This document shows, in pieces, positions 1-11,339 of a stretch of DNA of 64,000 nucleotides. A program made the translations under genes and the position numbers. Under the pieces are notes generated by a model. The model did no database searches and was not told where the DNA came from. It worked only from the letters and a program-made list of their open reading frames with translations. Origin of the DNA: Adiantum capillus-veneris (taxonomy: Eukaryota; Streptophyta; Polypodiopsida; Polypodiales; Pteridaceae); assembly GCA_014529385.2 (NCBI GenBank), contig CM043944.1, forward strand, positions 176,424,740 through 176,488,739. The letters run 5' to 3'. Each line of letters opens with the position of its first letter. Position 1 is the first letter of the stretch.

Positions 1-319
1 TTGATGCCAAGTTTGAAACAAGATGGCAAGGGCCATACATAGTCAAGAAGGCTTTCAATTCAAGTTACTATTAGCTTATGGACTTGAATGGTAAAGAGCA
101 CTCCAGGAAAGTAAACGGGTATCGCTTGAAGCCCTATTTGAGTCGCCTTCTACCAAAGGATCTACCAAAGATCTGTCCAAGGCCGCTGTCTTATGTAAGT
201 ATTGTTACATGAAGCATGAGTGTAACTCCAGCCAAAATTCTGAGGGGCCAAACAATGAAGATCTCGTCAAGGACTCTAAAGCACTCTCTTTGGAAAAGAT
301 GCTCTATGATGGTACATGA
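1..319 (+). pseudogene. Gypsy-B copy 1, C-terminal end of integrase
   Basis: This is the last part of a Ty3/Gypsy polyprotein that enters from the left of the window. The translation matches, almost residue for residue, the integrase C-terminus of the second copy at 23322-23675 (shared stretches FETRWQGPYIVKK and GKEHSRKVNGYRLKPYLSRL), a region known in this family to follow the integrase catalytic core. Copy 1 has a TAG where copy 2 has a Gln codon (about position 73) and loses one base near 178, so it cannot encode an intact protein. It ends at a TGA at 317-319, just before a purine tract and LTR. Confident as a retroelement remnant. Confidence 0.85.
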
Positions 320-347
320 ATATACCATCATCCAGGGGGATGGCTAA

Positions 348-3009
348 TGATAGCCGTTTTTTCGGCTCTTTGTAATTGCCACAGTGAGTTACCTCACCCT
401 ACCAAAATCACCCAAACACTGTGGCTATCCCTACCATTTCACTGTACATAGGCGTGCGTGAGTCACGGGACTTTTCCCATATCTTCTTAAAAACCCTCAG
501 CTAGCTAGTCACTGGGCTAGGTGAGCCAAAAAAAATAAAAAAAATAAAAAAATAAAAGTATATTATGGCCTCTTTGTGTGTAAATATTTCATTGTATATA
601 TGGCCTAAATATAGGGATTTTTTATAATTATTTTGGTATTTTATTTAAATATTTCTACTTAGGTGTGTGTTTTATTAAACCTATGTACACCTTCTTTCAT
701 CCTCTTACACCATAATTATATATTTTTTGCCAATATGTACATACTCTAACCTCATATTTTTCCTTTATACAAATCACTCCCACATTTTCACCCTCACCCT
801 TGTGAAAACAAAAAATTGATTTCTACTCATTGGTTACTTTTATTATATTATTTACTTGCATACCTTTTCCTCTTTCACCCAAAATAATTCAAGGAGGGAC
901 CATATCATATGATTCCAATATCTTTCCATATCCATAACTCCTCCATATTTTTATTATTATTTTTACTCATTATTCTAACACCATGTGCTCATTGAGCTAA
1001 AGTCCATGAATAGTCCATACACTAGTCCCACCATGTATATATTTCTTATTTCACCAATAATCCTCCTCCATGCATGGGTCAAGGGCAACTTGAATGCTTT
1101 GTATTATAATATGACAAAGGAGGGGCTCACTCTTGGATGCATTGTACAAATTCAACAAAAGAGGGGGCCACTAAAAGACTTTTGCAGGCATAAAAAACAA
1201 GCTTTTTGGTGAGAATTTTGACACCTATCTCCACTCTGAATTTGGAGCGGTGGTCAAAAGAGAAAATGTAGCCCACGCTCTAAATAATCACCCCAAATTT
1301 TTTCATGATTTTTGGAGCTACCAGCTGTGAGCTATGATTTTTTTAGTGGACCCCAATTTTCCCATGCTATGCAACCACACTCTCTCTTCCACTTTATCAT
1401 TTTCCTCTTTCACACACACTTCTCCACTCATCATCCCCATCTCTCTCACCACTCCTCTCTGCACACTACTCACCTTCTCCTCAACCTTGAAGAATAAGAG
1501 AAACCATGGTGAACTCATACCTCCCACACACAATTCCATTCCAAAATTGACCACCTAGTCTCATTTTTCCTCCTCCAAATTACCCATATCTATCAAAAAA
1601 CCACAAAATTCAGCCTCTTCTCTTAAAAGACAGCATCATGGTGGTTGATTACTTAGCTTCAATTACCTTGTCTCTCAAGGAAGGTCAAGAGTGGAGAAAA
1701 AATGTACCGTCAAAGCTAGTGGACCGTCAACAAGCGTCAAAATTGGCCCTACTCAAGACACTTGGAGCATCAACCTTGTAAGAAATCCACCTTTTCTTAC
1801 CTCTTAAGAGTTTTTCTTCCTTATTTGTATCCTACATGGATACTCCCATTGTAAATATTCAGTTCCATTTGTAAATTAATACTAACTCTACTAACACTAA
1901 CCCACTATGAAAAGTCCTATCACCTCCATTTCTCTCCTCTCTCTTTCCCCACCAACTTATTGATAATTCCAAGCAAAAGAAATTAGATAAATTGCTGAAA
2001 ATCTAACCCAACCATGGTTAGAGGAGTAACCCTAGCCTTCAAAATTGCTATAAAAGGAGGGTGTAGCTAGCATAAAAGGGGGGGAGCCATAAGCAAGAGC
2101 ACTATGCTATAGCTTGAGAAGCCAAGCTCAACCTCTCTAGAAGGAGCTCTTGAGTGGAAGCTCATTGTCTTATGCATGTGCATGTGTTGTAATAGGGGAT
2201 TAGCAAGGGAAATCTATGCCATTGTAAGAGAGAGAGTGATCATTCAATTGAGAGTAGGAAATCTATCATTTCTCCTACTAGTGTAAGCCCAACATTCGCT
2301 GAATCAAGGAGGGTGGATTTGGACTAAGCTTGGATACTTTGTCTCCCTTCCAACGTGAAGTAATGGACAACAATGATGCGTAAGTGTCTTGGTGTTTTTT
2401 TTTTGTTAAGTTCTTGATAGCTTGTCTCTGGTGTTGTCACCAATCTAGCCATAAATCCCACATACTGTAAGAGGGCGACAGGGTGGAGAGGACTCCCCTG
2501 ACCTTAAGACAGTGATTGGGGTGGCTTTTCTTGTGATGTGTTGTGGTGAAATTTACGCAAGCTATGTTGAACAAGTACTAATCTCACTTTGATTTGTGAT
2601 GACAGATTTGTAAGAAGGTATTAATGCAACAAGCACCCCCTCCCCCTTTCTCTCTCTTTCTTAAACATATAGTTGTGTTTGCTTGATCATTGCCGATACG
2701 TTTCAAAGCAGCCCGAGCACTATCTCTCTCTCTCTCTCTCTCTCGTGTTTTAGTGTGTGAGAGTATTCCATTGGTGTTAGGGTTAGTGTAAATTCCTTGC
2801 TTGTTTGTGAGTTGCTCTAACGATTCTCCTCTTTTGCGTCCTAGTTCGCTCTTAAACTAGGTGGTGCCCCTTGTGTAGTTGGGATTTGGCGGTGGGTTTG
2901 TTGTTTTGGTTTGTGTTGTGTTGTGCCCCAGCCCCATTGAGCAGCACGGGAGCCTTGAAGGGTGTCTAGAGGCCACTCTTCTTGTTGCCCGCCCCAGACC
3001 GCCTCAACA
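348..3009 (+). repeat. Long LTR (about 2.66 kb) of Gypsy-B copy 1
   Basis: The block begins with TGATAGCC directly after a polypurine tract (332-340) and ends at CAACA. It is colinear with 23704-29836 of copy 2, apart from the LINE inserted there. The two copies share everything from the purine tract to the segment ending at 3009 and 29836, and then diverge abruptly. That shared end point and the TG...CA borders define the LTR. It holds a TATA box at 2048, a TC microsatellite at about 2722-2745 and no coding capacity; the short frames at 1312-1558 recur in copy 2 only because the LTR is repeated. No 5' LTR partner is in the window. Confidence 0.7.
2048..2057 (+). promoter_or_regulatory. TATA box of the Gypsy-B LTR, copy 1
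   Basis: CTATAAAAGG lies inside the LTR and is conserved at the matching place in copy 2 (25223-25232). This is the position expected for the U3/R promoter of an LTR. Activity is inferred. Confidence 0.55.
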
Positions 3010-3091
3010 GAAAGTTGCAATTGAATCAAGTGGAAATTGACGACAGGTCAATCCAAAGATGAGTACTCTATTCAGGGCTTCATAAGTCTAT

Positions 3092-6000
3092 ATGAACCTT
3101 AGATCTAGTCGTGTACTAGGAAATCAGGGCATACTCGGAGAAACCTCCAGTAGAGTATCTACCGAAGAAAGAGTGAATCAAGGCAATTCCTTGCACACAA
3201 TTCCTGAAGAAGTCTCAGACACTTTTTCAGATTCAACATCTGAAATGTCTTCTTACTTGACTCACTCGAGAACCGGAACAACAGTACGCTATAAGCATAT
3301 ACTATCTTTTTACAAGACTAACCGTCATGGAGTCTAGGTTTACTTGGACCCTAACGAGGAGTATGCTATTCGCATTGATGACCATGGTATTGAGTTCAAA
3401 GAAGAGATTACGGCAAATAAACAAGGAAAAATGTACATGGATAGAAACGGAACTCAGTACTTACAAGTCGAAAACCCTGACGTGATAGACAAATGGCGGT
3501 TAGAAGTAAACACCATAATCCCAGACATGTTAGCAAAAGAAGGACCACCAACTTTGGAATTCGAGGGATATGATCAAGTAGACTTGAAGCCTTTGAAACG
3601 GTTTAGTACGGATAATCCTAGGATCGGAGTCTATTGTTGGGAAGATAGAAACATAAAAGATCTTATGTGGACTTTTCATGCCAAACCAGGAAAATTAACG
3701 GCCATGATGATCATCTATATCTTCAAGATCAAAGATAAGGGATCAACAGACCTACCAACCTACCTGTTTAGGGATTATTATAACAACAACTTTGTTATGA
3801 TGACTCTTGAGGAGGTAGAACAAACCAAATACCAAGGGTATTCCATACGGGATTGGATATTAGGGCAAGGACCAAAAACAATTCCAAGGGATGAACATCG
3901 TGAGAGATCATCAGGAAGTAATGTGAAGAAACCAGAAACCACTTCATCACGTAGAAAACCGGGTGACACTAAGGCCAGTCCAGGGCTACATGAGTCACTA
4001 TTTCCAAGAGACTGGTTTGAAGGACTGGAAACAGGACCAACTCCCAGAAGACCGGGAGTTGAACCAAACAAACGCGTCAGACCAGCTGATTTTTAGAAAT
4101 GGGTAAGAAAATACAGTGGATCAGGGGATCCATATGACCACTTAGCAAGCTTTAAGCAAGTGCTAAGAGCAGAGCGTACATTCAATTTCCATACTCAATT
4201 CGAGGGGTTTGGAATGACATTAGAAGGAAAAGCCTTGACATGGTTCCAAAACATTCCACCAAGGTCAATCATGGACTTGAACACATTAGCTCAAGGATTT
4301 GTAGCTGCTTGTTTTAAAACGGGGATCAAATATAATATGGTAGCTCAAATCTACAGCTTTAAACAGAAACATGGTGAGTCTGTTAGGAATTGTGCAGCTC
4401 GAATGAAGCAATACATTGCCAGATGCCCAGAGCTTGAGATACCTGTAGAAGAACGACTTGTATCTTTGTTTCTGGAGGGACTGCTAAACAAAAAACTTCA
4501 TGCTATACTCTATAGTGAAAAGCATACAACCCTAGAAGCGTGTGTGTTAGATGCTATTGACTTAGGAAACAATTGCGAGATTTTCAACAAAGAAGATGTC
4601 TCTGAGGATAACCAAAGCGAAAAAACAGCATCCACTAAACCAGCACAAGTGGGAACCGCTGCTGCGGCACCACTCTCAGTCATAGAAGATATGCAAAAAA
4701 GGATGAACGACATGATGAGCAACATGCAGAAAGCACCAATGAGGGGACCAGGACAAGGGATACCTCCACAGGGACAACCAATTAGGCCACATAAATAGGG
4801 TGCAATCGAGGGTAAATGGACCAATCATGAGACCCATGAGTGCTACTTCAGGCCAAAGTATGATGGGAATGTTCAGTACGTGCCCATGAGGCCACAAGGA
4901 CAACCCATGTACAGATATTAGCCTAATATGGCCCAAGCTCAAAGACCACCAATGGGTATGGAAAGACCTCAACCTCTGTTGGGACAATAACCTCTGTATC
5001 TGGGATGTAATGCAATGCCTGTAAAGTACATGCACTCTGAAGGAGTTATAGATGAACAAGCATTAGTGCATGTTACACCCTATGCAGAGCCTAGTCCATC
5101 TACAATAATGGTAGAAGGAGATTGGTATAATTCACATCCACCACCAATGGAAGAAACAGTGACTTATTCTCCACCAGAGCTTACACTAATGTATTATGTA
5201 GCTAATGAAGGTGTCAGACCTCCCATGGGAAGACCCATGATGAAGCCTAGAACAAGCAACTGTCATAACTGTGGTGCTGATGATCATTGGAAAAATGAAT
5301 GCCCAGAGCCTGACAAAAACCTCAAACCAATTGAAGCCTATTGCATACAATGTTGCAAAAAGGAAGGACACTTTTCAGAAGATTGTCCTAAAAATCCTTT
5401 GAATAAGGGTAAAACCGTAGTAAACATAGTCCAAGTGATGCCTAGTAGCTCATCAGAGAGTGAACCGATTGTTCCAATCAAGGTAATCACTAGCGGCCAG
5501 GCAAAGAAAAAGAAACAGAACTCCTCTGATGATTCGGAAAATACAAAAGTTTCTTCTCAAAGAATCAAAAGGAGCAGAAGCAAAAGATATGAGATGAGAA
5601 AACAAAAACAACGGGTTGAAATCGAGGAGAAAGCAAAGAAGTTAGTACATGACAAGTTGAAAGAAACTAGCAGTGAATTCAAGGAAACAACCGTGAAATC
5701 TGGAGGATCCATTCTGGTTGATAAAATCTTTGAGCCTATTAATGCCACCTTGGAAGCCTACCAAGCAGGCCAAAACATGAAAAACAAATGGAAAAATTAT
5801 CCATCTCCAGACATGGAAACAGCTAAGCTGGAAGCTTATCAAAATTTGGTAAGAATCATGCAAGAAATGCTGGAAAAACAAAAATCCAAGCTTGAAAGTA
5901 TTGCAAAACTTGAAGAGCTTGTAGTAAAAGAAACAAAAGCAAAATCCGATGTGGTGGTAGAACCGCACCTTGAAACAAATGAACCAGAGCTTATAGTGCC

Positions 6001-6382
6001 TGACAACGAAGATGCCTTAGATGGAATTCCATTCGTAGAGGAAGACTTGCCAGGACACTTATGGGAAAAAGTGAGAGAGATCAATGATGGGAGCCTAACT
6101 CTAAAGTCAGCTCCTATAGAAGAAGTCTGGTTGGATAACCTACCTTCTGATATGAACATGGATGTACAATCCTTGTACGGGGATTGCGGATCGGAAGCTT
6201 CAGGAATGTCAAAACCGTTGACATTAAAAACATTACCTTCTTACTTGGGAGATAACAAAGATGAATCCATCGTGTGCAAAACCACTCAAGTAAAAAGAGC
6301 TGAACAGACCCTAGAATTAGACAACATTCATTCAACCATGTCTACACCCATCCAATGCACTCTTACCTTGGGAGAACTGTAA
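3092..6382 (+). pseudogene. Gypsy-A gag gene, interrupted by stops
   Basis: One frame is open over the whole span except for stops at 3335 (TAG), 4094 (TAG), 4796 (TAG), 4919 (TAG) and 4988 (TAA). The first third (3344-4096) has no domain I recognise. The part around 4100-4570 is a typical retrotransposon gag (KALTWFQNIPP, LFLEGLLNKKL), the capsid protein that packages element RNA. Two CCHC zinc knuckles follow at about 5261-5302 (CHNCGADDHWKNEC) and 5343-5387 (CIQCCKKEGHFSEDC), the second with a slightly wider spacing. A Lys/Glu-rich linker fills 5500-6000. The gene starts about 80 bp beyond the Gypsy-B LTR end; no LTR or primer site of its own is visible upstream. Clearly gag and clearly dead. 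Confidence 0.85.
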
Positions 6383-6459
6383 AAACTCAGACCATACTTA
6401 TGGAATGATATACAGAAAACTATAGAGAAGGTGGGGATAAGGGGTTAATCTCGAAGAAT

Positions 6460-7164
6460 TTGGGAAAATTGAAAAATGAAATGGAAAACAAAGAGATTCG
6501 ATCAGTTCCTATGAACAAAGTCAGAGAATATTATGAAGGGGAAGAAGGAAACACCACCCTCCCAATGAAATATAATGACATTGAAACCATGGCAATACTG
6601 GATAGTGGAGTTAGCATAGCCATAGCCACTAAAGCAGTATGGGAATCCTGGGGACAGCCAGCCATTAGACAAACTCGTATGAAATTGTAGTTGGCTGACG
6701 GACACATTGAGAGACCACTAGAGCTGCTTGAAAAAGTGATAGTCAATTCTTGTGGAATTGAATATCAACACACTTTTGCCATAGTAGACTTTGGGAAAAA
6801 ACTCAACTATAAAATCATATTGGGAAGAACTTTCATGCGACAAGTATAACTTTACTAAGATTGGGAAAACAACTATTTGTACTTGAAGCAAGTGGGATCG
6901 ATAACAAAGGTCAATCTAAAAGATCACACTTATAGAGATGTCATGAAAACACCCATAGAAGAGTTCGATTCAGTCTCTTTGGCTGAAACTAAACTCCCAT
7001 CCTGGTTAGACAAAGACGCTCCTATTTGGATGTGTAGAGCTTCAGAAAACGAAAGCTTAAGACGAGAAGAATGTATCCTAGAAAGGGATTGCACTGACGA
7101 AGCCTACGTACCTGAACCCTTTCCAGAGCATTCATTTGAGCCATTTGAGTGGACTCAAATTTAA
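6460..7164 (+). pseudogene. Gypsy-A aspartic protease region (first protease domain)
   Basis: The retropepsin-like signature is ETMAILDSGVSIAI, with the catalytic Asp at 6601-6603 in a DSG context. The second conserved block of the fold, IILGRTFMRQ, lies near 6820. Such proteases cut the gag-pol polyprotein. In-frame stops occur at 6688 (TAG), 6847 (TAA) and 6856 (TAA). The frame differs from gag, so a shift lies between 6382 and 6460. Downstream comes a connector rich in acidic residues with no recognised domain. Gypsy-A carries a second, different protease-like domain at 18725-19078. Confidence 0.75.
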
Positions 7165-7690
7165 GCGACAATGGATGTATGTGTGAATATGTCTTTGCCT
7201 ACTCAATTTTGCAATGAGGATGGGTATGACATAATTCCCACCAAATGATTTCAATCCTCAACATAGATAACAAAGATAAGGAACCCAAGGACTTAATGAA
7301 AGCTCAACAAGTCTTTTCAGACCTCTATTACGATGCAACTGATAAGTTAGATGAACACTCAGCTACCTCAGAAGATTCGGGGTGAGAAAAAGAGCATACG
7401 AGAGCTAAGTTACTCTTAAAAGGAGGCGAGGAAAAGTTTTTTGACTTTTCAAACCAGAAATCAAGAAGACAAAAATGATATAGACGAAAGAGAGACACTG
7501 GAATTGTGAAAACACGACCTATGCCATCAGTCTCTAGTAAAACACAATTCTTGATGCAGATAGACGCTAATGACTGTGTCAAGGACAAAATAACTGCTAG
7601 ATATCCTTCAAACGAAGACTCGAAAATGTCTCAAACATCGAGAAAAACAAGGAAGGGTACTCAAGAAAATCACAGGATAAGAAACCACTC
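7165..7690 (+). other. Degenerate protease-RT connector of Gypsy-A
   Basis: Short open stretches in all frames and several stops separate the protease and reverse transcriptase domains. The composition (Lys, Glu, Ser codons) matches the flanking coding sequence, so this is probably decayed polyprotein spacer. I recognise no domain. Confidence 0.5.
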
Positions 7691-8988
7691 ATGACCAGAG
7701 TCGAGCGGAAAAAGAAATATCAAGAGTTGAAAAAGGCTCTAAAGGAGATATACACAACCGAAATGGAAACCACGAAAGAGGATGGTAAGGATGTAATGCA
7801 TGTTTCATCCCATTACAAAAAGTATACTCTCCAAGATTGGAAAATCATAGTTGAACAACCTGTTAGGGAACTACGGAAACAAGGTGAGTCTTATGAAGGA
7901 CTTGAAAATGCTAAAAGGATAGACTTGACTGAACCAAGAGAAGAGCCTAGACCTGCTTACATTGCGAATGACCTTACAGAAGAAGAAGAAAAGATTTTGC
8001 TGAGCTTGTTAAAGGAATATCGGGATATCTTCGCTTGGTCTTACAAGGATCTCAAGGGTGTTGATCCAGAAATCTGTCAACATACCATACCCATGAGAGA
8101 TGACGTGAAACCAAGTAGACAGAGACCATACACGTATAACAAAACATTCTCCAGGAAGATAAAAGAAGAGATTGGAAAACTAAAGGAAGCCGAATTCATT
8201 TACAAAATTGAACACACCGATTGGGTATCTCCAACTATGGTAATACCCAAGAAGAATGGAGAATTATGAGTGTGTGTTAATCTCAAAAAGGTGAATGCAG
8301 CTACCATTAGAGACACCTTTCCTCTTCCGATAATTGAGCATCTTTTAGAACGAGTTGCAGGAAAAGAACCTTACACCTTCTTAGACGGCTTTTCGGGATA
8401 CACTCAACTTTCGGTTGACCCAAAAGATCACATAAAACTGCTTTTGCAACAGAATGGGGTATATTTGCCTATCGGGTTATGCCGTTTAGGTTAACTAATG
8501 CTCCAGCCACGTTTCAAAGGTTGACGAGCCATGCTTTCAAAGAATATCTTAAAAAATTCTTAGAAGTATATATGGATGATCTATGCATACATTCATCAAT
8601 CCGGGCCGATCATTTTGAACACCTCAAAAAGGTATTCAAAAAATGTAGACTTTATAGGATTTACTTAAATCTTGAAAAGTGCACATTCATAGGTAGACAA
8701 GGAAAATTCTTGGACCTATAGTGTCTAAAAATGGCATAGCTACTGATATTGAGAAGATTCATGTCATTGCTGATTTGCATAGACCTGCAATAGTAAAGGG
8801 GGTACAAGCCTTCATGGGGCATTGTGGATATTACCGATGGTTCATCTACATGTACGCTATAATTGCAAAACCTATGTATAGCTTGATTACACACTTTGAA
8901 TGGACCGATGCATGTGAAGAATCTTTCATGAAGCTTAAGCAAGCTCTCATCGTAGCTCCAATATTGAAAGCACCAGATTGGGATAAGG
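7691..8988 (+). pseudogene. Gypsy-A reverse transcriptase and start of RNase H, 5' part
   Basis: Ty3/Gypsy RT motifs appear in order: EFIYKIEHTDWVSP, then VIPKKNGEL with a TGA at 8267, then PLPIIEHLLERVAG, FSGYTQL, LTNAPATFQR and the catalytic YMDD at 8569-8580. The thumb and connection (QAFMGHCGYYRWF) follow, ending in the first RNase H residues. A one-base loss near 8432, in an A run, shifts the frame, and another shift lies near 8720. The reading stops where the CACTA element begins at 8992 and resumes on its far side at 16523 in the RNase H domain. The active-site Asp pair is preserved, but the gene is broken several times. Confidence 0.88.
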
Positions 8989-8991
8989 TAT

Positions 8992-9160
8992 CACTACAAG
9001 CCATGCTTAACATTAGCGACGCTCAAACATGAAAATGCATGGCGTCACTATATGCGTTGCTATGAGCATCGCTATAAGCATCACTATAAGCATTGCTATG
9101 TTAAAAGTAACATAGCGACGCTCATAGCAACGCATATAGCGACGCCGACAGGGCTAAAAA
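8992..9160. repeat. Left subterminal repeats of the CACTA element
   Basis: Short motifs of the type AGCGACGC, with complement GCGTCGCTAT, recur in both orientations here. Many are imperfect and some are arranged as small hairpins. The same motif fills the other end. In known CACTA elements such subterminal repeats bind the element-encoded TNPA-like protein, so that role is the likely one. Confidence 0.75.
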
Positions 9161-9235
9161 AATAACCGAGAGCGTCCAAAAACTCAGATCTCAGATCTGA
9201 GTTTTCGACGCGCGCTCAAAGCAAGCAAGGTAACG

Positions 9236-9237
<2 letters not shown>

Positions 9238-9274
<37 letters not shown>

Positions 9275-9276
9275 CT

Positions 9277-9332
<56 letters not shown>

Positions 9333-9404
9333 AGAGGAAGGAGAGCCAGGTATGCTCCTTCCCTCTCCTCACTCTCATGTTGCCTTCCTCTCTTTCTCTC
9401 TCCT

Positions 9405-9440
<36 letters not shown>

Positions 9441-9578
9441 GAGGAGAGGAAGGAGAGCCAGGTATGCTCCTTCCCTCTCATCACTCTCATGGTCCCTTCC
9501 CCTCTTTCTCTCTCGCTCTCTTTCACTCTCTCTCACACACACACACACATTGTGTTTTTGAGAGAGAGAGAGAGATAG

Positions 9579-9632
<54 letters not shown>
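9238..9632. repeat. Compound TC, CA and GA microsatellites
   Basis: Runs of (TC)n at about 9238-9270, (CA)n at about 9280-9328, further TC/CA runs at 9400-9440 and 9500-9550, and (GA)n at about 9559-9632. A segment ending GGAGAGCCAGGTATGCTCC is repeated between them (about 9330 and 9442). All open frames across this block are low-complexity artefacts. Confidence 0.9.
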
Positions 9633-9633
<1 letters not shown>

Positions 9634-9867
9634 ACAAGCATAAACAAAAAACGCACACACACATGCATGCACAAAGAAAGCACACACACATTGAGAGAGG
9701 AAAAGAGAGAGAGCATGCATAAACCAAAAATACGCACACACACACATTGAGAGAGGAAAAGAGAGAGAGAGCATGCATAAACCAAAAAAGCGCACACACA
9801 CATGCATAAGCAAATAATGCACACACATTGAGAGAGAAAAGAGAGAAAGAGAGAGATATATATAAAA

Positions 9868-9900
<33 letters not shown>
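9633..9900. repeat. Minisatellite inside the CACTA element
   Basis: Units of roughly 65-70 bp containing GCATGCATAAACCAAAAA, a CACACA run and TTGAGAGAGGAAAAGAGAG repeat three to four times with variation. They lie between GA and CA microsatellites. No coding content. Confidence 0.75.
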
Positions 9901-9903
<3 letters not shown>

Positions 9904-10340
9904 GAGATTTTTAACATCATAGGAAAGTATCCCAAGAGACCTTAAAGATCTAGTCGATAGGAGTTGAACTCAAGACATGTTATTCATAAGGAAAATGACA
10001 TAACCAATCTATCACACTTCGGTGATAGAATAGTATACCATTTTTCTCCTTTTTTTATTGACGTGCACACACACCCGAGAAGAAGAGAGTTTAATTTAAC
10101 GTCGTAGGAAACTAATTAAAGAGACCTAAAAATCTAGCCGACGAGGAGTTGAAACCATTCAAGAGGAAAATGGCATAACCAATCTACCACACTTGAGTGA
10201 TAGAAAGGTTATACCATTTTTCTCTTTTTATTGGCACACACACACACCCACCCACGCACACACACACACACACACACACAAGAAGAAGAGAGTTTAACGC
10301 CGTAGGAAACTATCCCAAAAGACGTTACAGATTAATTAGG
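9900..10340. repeat. Tandem repeat of about 185-bp units
   Basis: Two diverged full units and a partial third can be lined up by recurring landmarks: the AGGAAA(G/C)TA segment, the phrase ATAACCAATCTA(T/C)CACACTT and TATACCATTTTTCTC. Each unit ends in a CACACA run. The block belongs to the long 5' region of the CACTA element before its transposase gene. Confidence 0.7.
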
Positions 10341-10550
10341 GTTTTAGTAGACTTACGTTAAATTAGATTTAGGTTTATTTAAATTAAATTAGATTAGATT
10401 TATGTTTATTTTTAGTTAGATTTACGTTTGATTAGATTTAGGTTTATTTACGTTAGATTTAGATTTACGTTATATTAGATTAGATTTAGGTTTATTAATT
10501 TAGGTTTATATATGTTATATTAAATTAGATTTAGGTTATTTAATTAAGGT
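10330..10550. repeat. A/T-rich degenerate repeat (TTAGATTTAGGTTTA type)
   Basis: Many imperfect copies of TTAGATTTA(G/C)GTTTA lie head to tail. The unit is irregular and lacks the TTTAGGG of plant telomeres, so this is a local simple-sequence expansion. Confidence 0.7.
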
Positions 10551-10762
10551 TAGAAGAAATGGCGAAGAAATCTTTTAAGATAAGGTTAGAAGAAATGGCG
10601 AGAAAATTTCTTGCGCTCACAGCCTCGACAGTCCATGCGGACCAGCAATTCCACTTGCATGTTCGACTACTGCTACCATACAATAAGCCGTCATGTTCAG
10701 CTAATGGAAGAGCAAATTGAGCATACATAGAAATTAGTGATGCAAGATGACGATTCCAAGGG

Positions 10763-10763
<1 letters not shown>

Positions 10764-10854
<91 letters not shown>
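10764..10854. repeat. (CA)n microsatellite
   Basis: A nearly pure run of about 45 CA units within the CACTA 5' region. Confidence 0.97.
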
Positions 10855-10855
<1 letters not shown>

Positions 10856-11191
10856 ACATCCCGTCAAATCTAGAATAAGAATTAAGTGCCTTGAGCAGAC
10901 ATTAGCTACATTGCAAGAATGACGTACCTGCATGCTACAAACAAAGATCTACTATGAAAAGATGTTAAGATGCTGTGAAATGCTACAGCTAGAGAAGAGG
11001 CACAGGGGTTTTGTCCACTACATGCAGTATCATGTAGACGTGGGTGGGTAGATTTCTTGTACCCACAAATATAGGCATTGACCAATAAAGACAAGATTAT
11101 AACCCGGTGGTTCTGATCTCCGTGCACCTCTAGACCGAGGTGTGCAGGGGTTGGACATGACTAGAGAATGTGAGGTAGTCTATAGTGTGAA

Positions 11192-11194
<3 letters not shown>

Positions 11195-11275
<81 letters not shown>
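11195..11275. repeat. (GA)n microsatellite
   Basis: A pure run of about 40 GA units ending 65 bp before the first transposase ATG. It may be part of the promoter or leader of that gene. Confidence 0.97.
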
Positions 11276-11279
<4 letters not shown>

Positions 11280-11339
11280 ATGAAGAATGCAATAGAAGAT
11301 TAAATTTGTTGTCCAGGTTATAAGATTTTTGCCCTCGTT

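Noticed and set aside
1312-1558. Small coding gene conserved at 24479-24719
   Set aside because: Both strands are open and the similarity is explained by the repeated LTR; no codon-specific conservation is visible.
9184-9935. Several open frames of Ser/Leu/Cys/Val repeats on both strands
   Set aside because: They are translations of TC, GA and CA microsatellites without start context or domains.
10330-10550. Interstitial telomere repeat
   Set aside because: The TTTAGGTTTA-like units are irregular and lack the TTTAGGG repeat.
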